The notes below the pieces were generated by a model. The model was given only the letters and a program-made list of their open reading frames with translations, was not told the origin of the DNA and searched no databases. A stretch of 64,000 nucleotides of DNA from Toxorhynchites rutilus septentrionalis. Taxonomy: Eukaryota > Arthropoda > Insecta > Diptera > Culicidae. The stretch's first letter is position 1. The number at the start of each line of letters is the position of its first letter. Below, one piece after another: positions 44,444 to 53,178 of this stretch. The stretch spans positions 80,641,935 through 80,705,934 of the forward strand of contig NC_073744.1 of NCBI RefSeq assembly GCF_029784135.1, read 5' to 3'. The position numbers and the translations under genes are program-made.

Positions 44444-44954
44444 TGTTACTTGGATAATATTCACCACAAATAATGCTATAAAATATCCACCTATCGCGCC
44501 AAAGCGTATTTCCGGAGGCCGTCATGCATAAAATGACCATGACCCAACTGGGGTCAATCATCGATTAGCGTCCAAGCCATTAAGACGTTTTTCTGCAGAT
44601 GTTCAAAACTTTGATCACAACTGAAGGTTGTGTCAGCTAATAATCGACGGGCTGAAGATTGTCCCAGGAACATCAATTCGACGAGCTGAAGGTGGTGCCA
44701 GTGGAATACAATAAGAGCAAGGTACTGAAGATTGTGCCATTGTGCATCCGTACTGAAGGTGGTACCAGTCAACCAGATATCAAAGCTGCAACGCAGCTGC
44801 AGACAAGGCCGAGCGACGCGAGCTGGTGGACAATTCCGGTACACAAATTTATTAAATAAAATAAAGAGGTTAGTTCACAAAAATAGTTCTTACAATTTGT
44901 TCTATGTTGAAACTCCCACATCCGAAAACGACCCGCAAAGAAGAGTCGGTAACA
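44444..44954 (+). repeat. 3' LTR of gypsy element
   Basis: 511 bp; nearly identical to the 5' LTR, including the five CTGAAG repeats (first at 44621). Confidence 0.88.
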
Positions 44955-45480
44955 AATCTTATTCATTTTTTTCTCACTGTCTTATAGTTGATTCTTGATT
45001 TTTTTCTGAAGACTTTGTACTTATTAAATGTTCAACGCTGGGCATCTTTTGGCGTATGCACATATCGTACAATCAAAATGATGGCTGTGATAGGGAATGC
45101 ATAGGTGTACATCAGCTCATTCACTATCATATATTCCACTATTGAGCACATTATCGTACCTTAAGCTGTGGTTTCAGAGACGAATGAATTGTAAGATTTA
45201 TAGTCTCCGCCAACAAAGTAAATAAAAATGAAAAAGAACTGAGGTTTTGGAGACGAACTCTACGATCTGTCGAGAAATAGACGAGCTATAAGCGTTCTGA
45301 AAAACCAACAGTAAATACAGGGACGGATGACCTTCGGATTGAAGTTCTTTAAAATAATAATGTTTCTATACAATGCAGATGTAACGTCAGTCAATTTTCA
45401 ACATCAGTTATCATCCTAAGAAAGCAGTTCTTGCTACCGAGAAAATTCGTTAATGCCATCCTGCATACAATGTGTTGTAA
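44955..45480. other. Unassigned stretch with repeat fragments
   Basis: Pieces near 45175-45200 resemble 3240-3275, and 45265-45300 resembles the GATCTATTGAGAAATGCTCG block at 48900 and 57640. No gene. Confidence 0.4.
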
Positions 45481-45819
45481 TTTGAAGCCACTTTTAATTC
45501 GGAGATCATGTATGGGTTTGTGAAAACTGAATGATCAATTTAAAAGACTCCAACCACCAATAAGTTCAAAAACAAGCATAAACAAAATAATTCAGTTCAT
45601 ATCATATGTCATATTATGTCACTTTAGAATGCATTGGTATTGTGAATAACTTTTAATAACTCTTCTTTGAATGGTTTAATGGCCCTGGCTGGTTTTGCCA
45701 CCAAAGCAGTCTGTATAAACAAACTTTTTCCTTCTTCTACCTGCTTCCGTTTTGCGATCGCGTTTGCCACTCGCTGAAACTAGTTGTTGCCACCGAATCG
45801 AATGTGGTATGTTCTGTAG

Positions 45820-46048
45820 GCGGGTTTTCTTATTGTCGTGAGCAGCTCTGCAAGCCAACTCGAGTACTCCGGCGGCCGAAACTCTATAACCTCTGTTAGG
45901 TATACTGGTGCTCCGGCACCAATCCGTTCGGCCTAGTTACCCTTGCGGAGCAATCAGTGAATGCGACCAACAGGGAACTGCAAACCTGCACGGTTCGAGT
46001 GGGACTTTGCCTTTCCCTTAACTTGTCCTCCTTTGTCACGTCCACACG
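45820..46048 (-). pseudogene. Histone H2A pseudogene, copy 1
   Basis: Minus-strand translation gives [20 protein letters not shown], then LLRKGN, AERIGAGAPVYLTEVIEF and, across a shift, AAHDNKKTR. These cover roughly residues 5-92 of canonical H2A (124 residues), the histone-fold core subunit. The start codon position reads ACG, stops replace Arg/Tyr in the fold, and the C-terminal third is absent or unrecognisable. Inactive. Confidence 0.8.
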
Positions 46049-46291
46049 TCCACGTTGCTGCTTGTGTTGCTTTGTTGATGTGATGCGATGCGATGTGAAA
46101 CGATGTCATACAACCACACTGGTTTACGGTTTGAAAGAGAATGATATATTTTTCAGCGGGTCCGCTTCTTCTACTTCTTCTTTGTTTTTAAGAGGCTTTA
46201 AACTTTGCAGTTCATTCGCCTCTAAAGCGGGTCCGCGCGTTTTGTACTTTAGCGGTACACGCTCACTGGATAGAGACAAATCAGCAGACTC

Positions 46292-46443
46292 GTGGAGGCG
46301 ATCTGGCGTAGTGGTAACATCCATGCCTCTCACGCTAAAGGTCACGAGTTCAATTCTCACTCCCGACATTCTTCCAAAAATGGAAGTAAAAAGTGACGAA
46401 CCAGCCAAATGAGTTGAAAATCACTATAATACAGATAAAAAAA
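46292..46443 (+). mobile_element. SINE with 14 bp target duplication in the histone relic
   Basis: A box TGGCGTAGTGGTAACATCC, B box GAGTTCAATTCTC, A-rich tail to 46446. AAATCAGCAGACTC is repeated at 46278-46291 and 46444-46457. The paralogue at 47320-47360 has the same flank with no insertion. Same family as 19423-19567. Confidence 0.88.
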
Positions 46444-46544
46444 AAATCAGCAGACTCAGCCAAAGGGGCGAGTCCAACGAGACGAACAAATGAGCGTTAA
46501 AAGGCAGCGATGGCAAAAAATACATTCATTACGATTTGTTCGCC

Positions 46545-46757
46545 AAAAAGACGGGTGGGTAATGTCAGGGACATAACCGGAGTGACGTAGGACTATACAA
46601 AGGGGACAGCTTTTGTTAAATATATATTTTAAATATATTGTTTTATTTTCTTCTCCTACGTGAATACCTACCTATCTACCTGAAAAATGGATTAGTTTAC
46701 TGTTTACTCTTTATGAATATGTTGAGGGTTGAAAAGAACCTTTGGTGTTGTGTTTTT
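46545..46757. repeat. Histone-associated repeat, uninterrupted copy
   Basis: Holds in one piece the sequence that at 35963-37398 is split by the mariner. Confidence 0.75.
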
Positions 46758-46982
46758 GTTATCACTCGATATTCCCATCTTGTTCGGTTAAACCTTCCTG
46801 TTTAGCTATTACGTTTGCCACTCGCCACAGCTTTCACAGTTGGAAAATTTCTTCCTATCCAGCTTGTGACATATTGTTCAGTAAATTACATTTAATGCGA
46901 CGTGCCGGAGAAGCAGTTTGCCACTCACTGAAACTAATTGTTGCCTTGATGAGCGCCGAACCGAAGCTGCTCTGTTCTTGAT

Positions 46983-47208
46983 GCGGGTTTTCTGATTGTC
47001 GTGAGCAGCTTTGCAAGCCAACTCGAGCACTCCGACGGCCGAAACTCTATAATCGCTGTTAGGTATACTGGTGCTCCGGCACCAATCCGTTCGGCCTAGT
47101 TACCCTTGCGGAGCAATCAGTGAATGCGACCAACAGAGAACTGGAGACCTGCACGGTTCGAGTGAGACTTTGCCTTTTCCTTAACTTGTCCTCCTTTGTT
47201 ACGTCCAC
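46983..47208 (-). pseudogene. Histone H2A pseudogene, copy 2
   Basis: Close to copy 1: [20 protein letters not shown] and GAGAPVYLTAIIEF are readable on minus, then ELACKAAHDNQKTR. Start codon lost, in-frame stops, C-terminus missing. Confidence 0.78.
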
Positions 47209-47446
47209 GGTGCCGATGCCGTACAACCACACGGGTTTACGGTTTGAAAGAAAATAAGATATTTTTTTGGGGTCCGCGTGTTTTATACTCTAGCGGTACA
47301 CACTCACAGGATAGAGACAAATCGGCAGACTCAGCCAGAGGGGCGAGTCCAACGAGACGAACGAATGAGCGTTAAAAGGGAGCGATGGCAAAAAAAATAC
47401 ATTCATTACGATTTGTTCGCTCGTTGGATTCACATGCAGGCTGAAA

Positions 47447-47469
47447 AGGGTCCTTTTCAGGATCACAAA
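47447..47469 (+). terminator. Histone mRNA 3' stem-loop (orphan)
   Basis: GGTCCTTTTCAGGATC (47449-47464) within AAAAG...ACAAA matches the replication-dependent histone 3' end: 6 bp stem with one G-U pair and a TTTC loop, flanked by A-rich arms. In canonical genes SLBP binds it and the pre-mRNA is cleaved just after. No H2B body remains upstream in this unit. Confidence 0.65.
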
Positions 47470-47729
47470 ATTATCTTCAATCTAAAGAGTTTATTGTTTT
47501 GTTGTCACTCGATATCCCCATCTTGTTCGGCTAAACCTTTCTGTTTAGCGATTGCATTTGCCACTCGCCTCATCTTTCACAGTTGGAAAATTTCTTCCCA
47601 TCCAGCTTGTGACATATTTTACAGTAAATTACATTCAATGCAACGTACCGAAGCGCCACTCAGTGTCGCATTGGAGGCGATTTGAACCTGTAATTGAACA
47701 TTTGCGATGACAGTGGTACAGTGTCGACT

Positions 47730-49028
47730 TTCAATGTGCGGTCATAATTTGGATCTCTATGTTTACAAAAATGTACAACTAAATAAGTCGCATTACATGT
47801 CCGTCCAATTAGCTAAATGTCGAACTAATTGTAAATTACTGTACTTTCAATCTGGAAACAATTTAAGAGTTGGTGAAAATTAAATAATCTTGAAAGTCCC
47901 CAACTATCAATAAGCTCAGAACTACTGCCAAATTCACATACTCATCAGATCCTGGCAAACAAATTATGAAAACATCAATTTGTGTTTTATTATTATTTTG
48001 GATAATGTTTTAGAACGCATTGAACTTTATTTCCTAAACTCTTTTTTTGGAAGGTTTAATGGCCCTGAAAAGCGCCTTGTTTTATGGAATGGTTCCAATT
48101 TAGAAAACTTAGTACTCGTGGTTTTGAAAAAAAAACCATTTCGAACGCCCTCGATGCCGCCTTGTTCTGGATTTGCCACCAAAGCAGATTGTAAAAAGAA
48201 CAAACTTTTTTCTTCTGCTACCTGCTGCCGTTTTGCGATTGCGTTTGCCACTCGCCACTCGCTGCAACTGCCTGTTGTTGTCTTGATGTGTTCTGTTCTG
48301 AATGCGGTTTTTCTTATCGTCGCGAGCAGCTTTACCAGCCAACTCGATCACTTCGGCGGCCGAAACTATATAACGGCGGCGACTGGTGCACTGGTACTAA
48401 CGCGCTCGGCCTAGCTACCCTTGCGGGGAACTCCATATCAACACGGTTCGAGCGGGACTTTGCCTTTCCCTTCACTTTTCCTCCTTTACCATGTCCAGAC
48501 ATGGGTGCTTGGGTTGGTTTGTTGATGTGTTGTGATGCGAACCGATGTGGTGTACGGTTTGAATGAGAATGATCGTTACGGCAGCGGAGCGGGGATTTTT
48601 AAGCTGACTGGCTGCCTCGAGAATTACGCATGTGTGAGACTGCGACCAATGTTTCGTTCATTTTTTTCTTTTTCCTTTCCAATCGTGCTTCATTCTATTT
48701 CGCTGCTGCTCTGGTTGCCCGTTTTGGTCGGTACGATTTGAGGAGCACAAAATGGACCAATCAAAAATGGGCACATAGTGAATTTTGAGAATGCTTGATA
48801 TTTCACAATTATTTAATTATTTATCTCAAGAAAAATGAAATGTTATTCGTTATGATAGATGCGTAGATATATTTCCTATCAATTGATGCAAAAACCTTTG
48901 CGATCTATTGAGAAATGCTCGAGTTATAAGCGTTCCAAATCTTGCATTTTTTCGTACTTGTTCAGTGCCTAGATTTCCATTTCACCCCCTATATCTTCCG
49001 GTTAGACGTAGTCCTACGTCAAAAGTTC
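47730..49028. repeat. Segmental duplicate of 49.56-50.73 kb plus 57.61-57.77 kb
   Basis: Shared from TCATAATTTGGA to GACGTAGTCCTACGTCAAAAG. It contains H2A copy 3 and is uninterrupted at 48866-48876, the site where the errantivirus sits in the other copy. Confidence 0.75.
48304..48502 (-). pseudogene. Histone H2A pseudogene, copy 3
   Basis: Starts with an intact ATG at 48502 and [20 protein letters not shown], a near-canonical H2A N-terminal tail, then a deletion and frameshift. ELAGKAARDDKKNRI, the alpha-3 region, is readable downstream in another frame. Most of the fold is lost. Confidence 0.82.
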
Positions 49029-49341
49029 GGCACGGCGCAGGAGAATATCTCGGAAACCGACAAGAAGAAGGAGAAGGAATCATATGCTATCTACATCAAA
49101 AGGTGCTAAATCAGGATCATTCGGACACCGGTTTCTCATCGATGGCGATGAGCGTCTTGAGCTTCGTCAATGCATCTTTGAGCGTATCGTAGCGGAAGTC
49201 TCGCGTCTGACCCACTACAATAAGCAGTCAACCATTACGGCGTGGGAAATTCAGATCGCAATCAGTCTGTTGTTGCCCGAAAACTTGCATGCGGTTTCCG
49301 AAGGTACCGAAGCGGTGAAGAAGTATTCCAGCTCCAAATAA
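49029..49341 (+). pseudogene. Histone H2B pseudogene
   Basis: Plus strand, across frames: [35 protein letters not shown], then [34 protein letters not shown] and [17 protein letters not shown] ending in TAA at 49339. This covers about residues 15-123 of H2B, the H2A partner in the nucleosome. The N-terminus is replaced by a dispersed repeat ending CTACGTCAAAAG. At least two frameshifts. It lies divergent to H2A copy 3, the usual arthropod H2A-H2B arrangement. Confidence 0.85.
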
Positions 49342-49380
49342 AAAGCGTTTTCCGACTGCCGATTCGGAAGCAAACCCTAA

Positions 49381-49405
49381 AAAGAATCCTTTTTAGGACC
49401 ACAAA
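49381..49405 (+). terminator. Histone 3' stem-loop of the H2B pseudogene (decayed)
   Basis: AATCCTTTTTAGGACC (49385-49400), then ACAAAA, about 40 bases after the H2B stop. The inner four pairs and the 4-base loop survive; the two basal pairs are mismatched. Confidence 0.65.
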
Positions 49406-50132
49406 ATCATCTTTAATCTAAAGAGTTTATTGTTTTGTTATCACTCGATATCCCCATCTTGTTCGGCTAAACCTTCCTGTTTAGCGATTGCGTTTGCCAC
49501 TCGCCGCAGGATTCACAGGTGGAAAATTTCTTCCCATCCAGCTTGGGACATGTTGGGTCATAATTTGGACCCCGAACTCTATGTTTACAAAAATGTCCAA
49601 CTAAATATGTCGCATTACAGGTCCGTCCAATTAGCTAAATGTCGAGCTAAATGTAAATTACTGTACTTTCAATCTAGAAGCAATTTAAGAATTGGTGAAA
49701 ATTGAATAATCGGGAAAGTCCCCAACCATCAATAAGCTCAGAACAACTGCCAAATTCTCATACTCATCATATTCTGAAAAATAAATTATGAAAAAATCAA
49801 TTTGTGTTTTATTATTATTTTGGATATTGTTTTAGAAAGCATTGAACTGTATTTCGTAAACTCTTTTTTGGAAGGTTTAATGGCCCTGAAAAGCGCCTTG
49901 TTTTATGGAATGGGTCCAATTTAGAAAACTTAGTACTCGTGGTTTTGAAAAAAACCATTTCGAACGCCCTCGATGCCGCCTTGTTCTGGATTTGCCACCA
50001 AAGCAGTTTGTATAAAGAACAAACTTTTTTTCTTCTGCTACCTGCTGCCGTTTTGCGAATGCGTTTGCCACTCGCTGCAACTGCCTGTTGTTATCTTAAT
50101 GTCCACTGAACCGAATGTGTTCTGTTCTGAAT

Positions 50133-50354
50133 GCGGGTTTTCTTATCGTCGAGAGCAGCTTTGCCAGCCAACTCGATCACTTCGGCGGCCGAACCTTATA
50201 ACGCCGGCTAGGTGGACTGGTGCACTAACGCGCTCGGCCTAGCTACCCTTGCGGAGCAATTGGCGAATTCACCTACGGGGAATCGCAGGCCAACACGGTT
50301 CGAGCGGGATCTTGCCTTTCCCTTCACTTTTCCTCCTTTGTCATGTCCAGACAT
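50133..50354 (-). pseudogene. Histone H2A pseudogene, copy 4
   Basis: ATG at 50354 then [20 protein letters not shown] and a corrupted fold with stops. EVIELAGKAALDDKKTRI is readable at the distal end. C-terminal third missing. Confidence 0.82.
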
Positions 50355-50729
50355 GGCTGCTTGTGTTGGTTTGTTGATGTGATGTGATGCGAAACGATGT
50401 GGTGTACGGTTTGGATGAGAATGATCGTTACGGCAGCGGAGCGGGAATTTTTAAGCTGACAGGCTGATTCGAGAATTACGCATGTGTGAGACTGCGACCA
50501 ATGTTTCGTTAATTTTTTTCTTTTTCCTTTCCAATTTTTCCGTGCTTCATTGTATTTCGCTGCTGCTCTGGTTGCCCGTTTTGGTCGGTACGATTTGAGG
50601 AGCACAAAATGGACTAATCAAAAATGGGCACATAGTTCATTTGGACAATGCTTGATATTTCACAATTATTCAATTATTTATCTCAAGAAAAATGAAATGT
50701 TATTCGTTATGATAGATGCGTAGATATAT

Positions 50730-51378
50730 AATTATACAGTCATTCGCGGACTGGGATTTCTTTTACACAGACAAGACCGTCGTTTCCAAATGCTCGTATA
50801 ATACTAGTTTATTTCCATTCCTTTTACATTGGTGCACCCTGACTCAGAAGGCACAGCAGGGGAGATAACTGCTTGTGCTGGTTTTGCTTATCTCAGAATG
50901 TGTAGACTAAGGCAGCTCGCACACCGGAGCAATAAGCAACTAGCAAACTGCAATACGCAATATGCAACAGGCAACATATTTTGTTGTTCTTCGCATACCA
51001 GAGCAATGAAAACCCCTGACATTATGCAATAATCGGCTTAATGTACGAAACTTGTCAAAATATGGGCAATAAGTTGCTCTTCAACCGACACACCGTGTTG
51101 CTAGCGACATGTGTTGCTCTGTAAAGGCGACAGCGATATCGTATTGCGTCGGTGTGCGAGATCAACAAAAATTAAATGTAAAAATCCATTGGCGATAATA
51201 TTGCTTATTGCATGTTGACAGTTGCAAGTTGCTTATTGCTTCGGTGTGCGAGCCGCCTAAGAGAGATAATAATGTTTACGAAGGAAACATTCTATGTAAA
51301 AGGCAATAAAAGTTTATATCTATCTATGCTATGTTTCTACTGTAATCTATCTTATCCTACAAGCCATGTGGTATAACT
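50730..51378 (-). repeat. 3' LTR of errantivirus, with nested MITE
   Basis: 649 bp, of which 350 bp is the MITE plus its duplicated TAA. Preceded on the element strand by a short polypurine tract CCCCGGAGG. Confidence 0.88.
50911..51257. mobile_element. PIF/Harbinger-like MITE in the 3' LTR
   Basis: Inverted ends GGCAGCTCGCACACCGGAGC and GGCGGCTCGCACACCGAAGC continuing AATAAGCAACT. TAA is duplicated at 50908-50910 and 51258-51260; the 5' LTR has the single uninterrupted CTAAGAG. A 3 bp TAA target points to the Harbinger superfamily. 347 bp, non-coding. Confidence 0.82.
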
Positions 51379-51406
51379 CCTCCGGGGTGAAAAAAGACGC
51401 GTGTCC

Positions 51407-52912
51407 TCAGGCGTTTTCGTTTGATGCATTTGAAGATGGTGGATTTCTAGTTCTTCTTTTTCGTGAAACTCTTGACAGTATAGTTGTTGATAGCTTTTTG
51501 TAATGTAGGAGAGCAAGGACAAGGATAGTAACAGTTATTATCGTTGAGAGTGATATTCCTCCTAGTAGGCTCCAGTTCCAAATTTCATTTTTGTATTGTT
51601 TCAGGTACACATGGTCAATCTTCTTTCTATTGGAGAGGGCTATGCTGTCTACTTCGTGCAAGTCATTTTCTTCTGGTTGTTGGTCGATGAGAAGGTTGTG
51701 CATTGCTCCTTGAACGACTGTGCTTTGGATGGTACTCTCTCTAGTTGTGAATGATTTGTTTTCGAATTGGATACTGCAGTTTGAGAATGTAATTAGAAAG
51801 TTTCCCGTAAGCGTGCGGTTATCCGGGCCGCAGTTCGAATTTAGAGATCCATTCTTCGCATTGTTGATGAGAATAAGATTGTCTGATATTGCCTGAATTT
51901 CTGTTTTGGTTGTTTGTTTTGTTTTGCATTGACTTTTTTTTCCAGCCAACATAGGATTTATACAGGTGTCGGTGTACCTGTTAAGGAACGAGCTTTGTTG
52001 TATGTACTCGTCTGGTTTAGATGTTGTGTAAACATTTTTTCCAAGCTTTATCACGAAGTCTGGGTGATTTGTAATAATTTTACCTCCTTGGTTCAGTGGG
52101 ATTATGCGGATAACTGTCCCTTCTTCTTGTTCCAGTTGCGGAATACGAGTGATGTACAGAAGTGTATTCTCGCTGGTAGCTATTTTCGGCTTAACTAATC
52201 TCAACGCTTCTTCAGGGAGATCAACAGTTACTCCTTGCTCTTCCAATACGGATTTAATTGTATTGATTTCGATTAGAGAAAGAATATTGTTGCTTGCTAA
52301 TGAAATTTTAGATAGCATTATGGCTTCTTGTATGTCTTCTAGGATCTTGTTGATGGTATCGATTTTGATTATTGTTCTTAGCGTCTCCATTTCGTCAAAA
52401 ATTATTCTGTTCTGGTTACCTTCAATTATTTCATTAATTGCATTTGTTAACAATTGAAGTCTCTTGCCTATCTGGTTGTTCACTTGATATTGTTTGTTAT
52501 TGCTTTCAATTAGTTCGTTCATCGTTTGGTTGATGATACGTAAATCTACAGCATCAGGCGTTCCACCAATCCATTTCCAGACCGTTACAATTATTTCGAT
52601 GCTCCGTTGACGGCGGGATCTCTGCGGCTTGATTTGCATTAAATTAGCGTATAATTCCTTAACTTTATGTTTAGCAATTTGAACAAAAGGATCATCCGAC
52701 TTCTTATAGACTACTGTGGTTAAAAGATTGATAGTAGTTTCTATTTCCGTTATGTTAATAGGATGTATAATATTTATATTTCCTATTTGTAATTTACATT
52801 TTCCTATCTTTACTGTGAGAATTGGTTGATTACTCACATTGGTAATTTCTAGTTCTTGGCAGTAACAATTAATATTGATCAATGTTGTGAATATTATAAA
52901 TGTTAAATACAT
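51407..52912 (-). CDS. env: Errantivirus Env (F-like fusion glycoprotein), full-length frame
   Basis: A 501-residue open frame without lesions, of normal errantivirus Env length. An N-terminal signal peptide (MYLTFIIFTTLININCYC) directs it to the secretory pathway. A furin-like site SRRQRS at about residues 97-102 precedes a hydrophobic stretch ending in VWKWIGG, as in the baculovirus-F/gypsy-Env family (Pfam DUF3609/PF12259 type, by recall). Long helical Asn/Gln-rich segments follow, with several N-glycosylation motifs (NRT, NCS, NKS). A transmembrane helix lies at about 448-470 (SLLGGISLSTIITVTILVLA), before a basic tail. In this family Env is made from a spliced mRNA and mediates membrane entry. 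Whether this copy is expressed is unknown; the rest of the element is defective. Confidence 0.82.
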   Translation of the reverse strand: MYLTFIIFTTLININCYCQELEITNVSNQPILTVKIGKCKLQIGNINIIHPINITEIETTINLLTTVVYKKSDDPFVQIAKHKVKELYANLMQIKPQRSRRQRSIEIIVTVWKWIGGTPDAVDLRIINQTMNELIESNNKQYQVNNQIGKRLQLLTNAINEIIEGNQNRIIFDEMETLRTIIKIDTINKILEDIQEAIMLSKISLASNNILSLIEINTIKSVLEEQGVTVDLPEEALRLVKPKIATSENTLLYITRIPQLEQEEGTVIRIIPLNQGGKIITNHPDFVIKLGKNVYTTSKPDEYIQQSSFLNRYTDTCINPMLAGKKSQCKTKQTTKTEIQAISDNLILINNAKNGSLNSNCGPDNRTLTGNFLITFSNCSIQFENKSFTTRESTIQSTVVQGAMHNLLIDQQPEENDLHEVDSIALSNRKKIDHVYLKQYKNEIWNWSLLGGISLSTIITVTILVLALLHYKKLSTTILSRVSRKRRTRNPPSSNASNENA

Positions 52913-53178
52913 TTTGTATGTGAAAATTATATGGTATTTGTATTGTTTCTTAACTTATAATTTTGATTATTCTTATTATTGTTTATATTTTAGAATCGTG
53001 GTTGAGTTTCGTGTTTCTTCTGGGTTATGAAGTTCACGATTTTTTTTTGCGTTGAGGGAAACTGAAAAAAAAAATAATGCATGAGTTTTTTTTTGTGAAA
53101 CGCTAAAACGAGGTTAATTCTTTTTTCTGTTGATGATGGTGATTCTCCTGTTGAGTGGGGACCTGGAAAAGTAAAAAT

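Larger units (their letters stand above)
37436..44954 (+). mobile_element. Ty3/gypsy LTR retrotransposon, 7.5 kb
   Basis: Two LTRs of 510 and 511 bp (37436-37945, 44444-44954) bounded by TGTTAC...GTAACA and differing by one substitution and one inserted base. Primer site follows the 5' LTR; gag and pol are present; about 950 bp of non-coding DNA separate pol from the 3' LTR, with no env. I could not find a convincing target duplication. The sequence just outside the left LTR (TGTGACATTGGC) resembles TGTGAAATGTG just before the right one, so the true LTR start may be a little upstream. Confidence 0.88.
45480..50729. repeat. Relic histone H2A/H2B repeat array
   Basis: Degenerate units repeat the order: AT-rich flank, GTTTAATGGCCCTG block, H2A remnant on minus, promoter-like spacer, sometimes H2B or its 3' stem-loop on plus, then TCACTCGATAT..CCC. 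Copies 1-2 (45.5-47.4 kb) resemble each other most, as do copies 3-4 (47.73-49.03 and 49.56-50.73 kb, the latter continuing at 57609-57765 beyond the errantivirus). This looks like a decayed outlier of a tandem histone cluster. Confidence 0.65.

Noticed and set aside
37431..44960. A 5 bp target duplication for the gypsy element
   Set aside because: TTGTG on the left and AATCT on the right do not match. The LTR start is uncertain by about 25 bp, so no duplication is claimed.
45957..50605. Functional histone genes or other plus-strand proteins in this region
   Set aside because: All H2A/H2B copies have stops, frameshifts or lost ends. The longer plus-strand frames are antisense to the pseudogenes.
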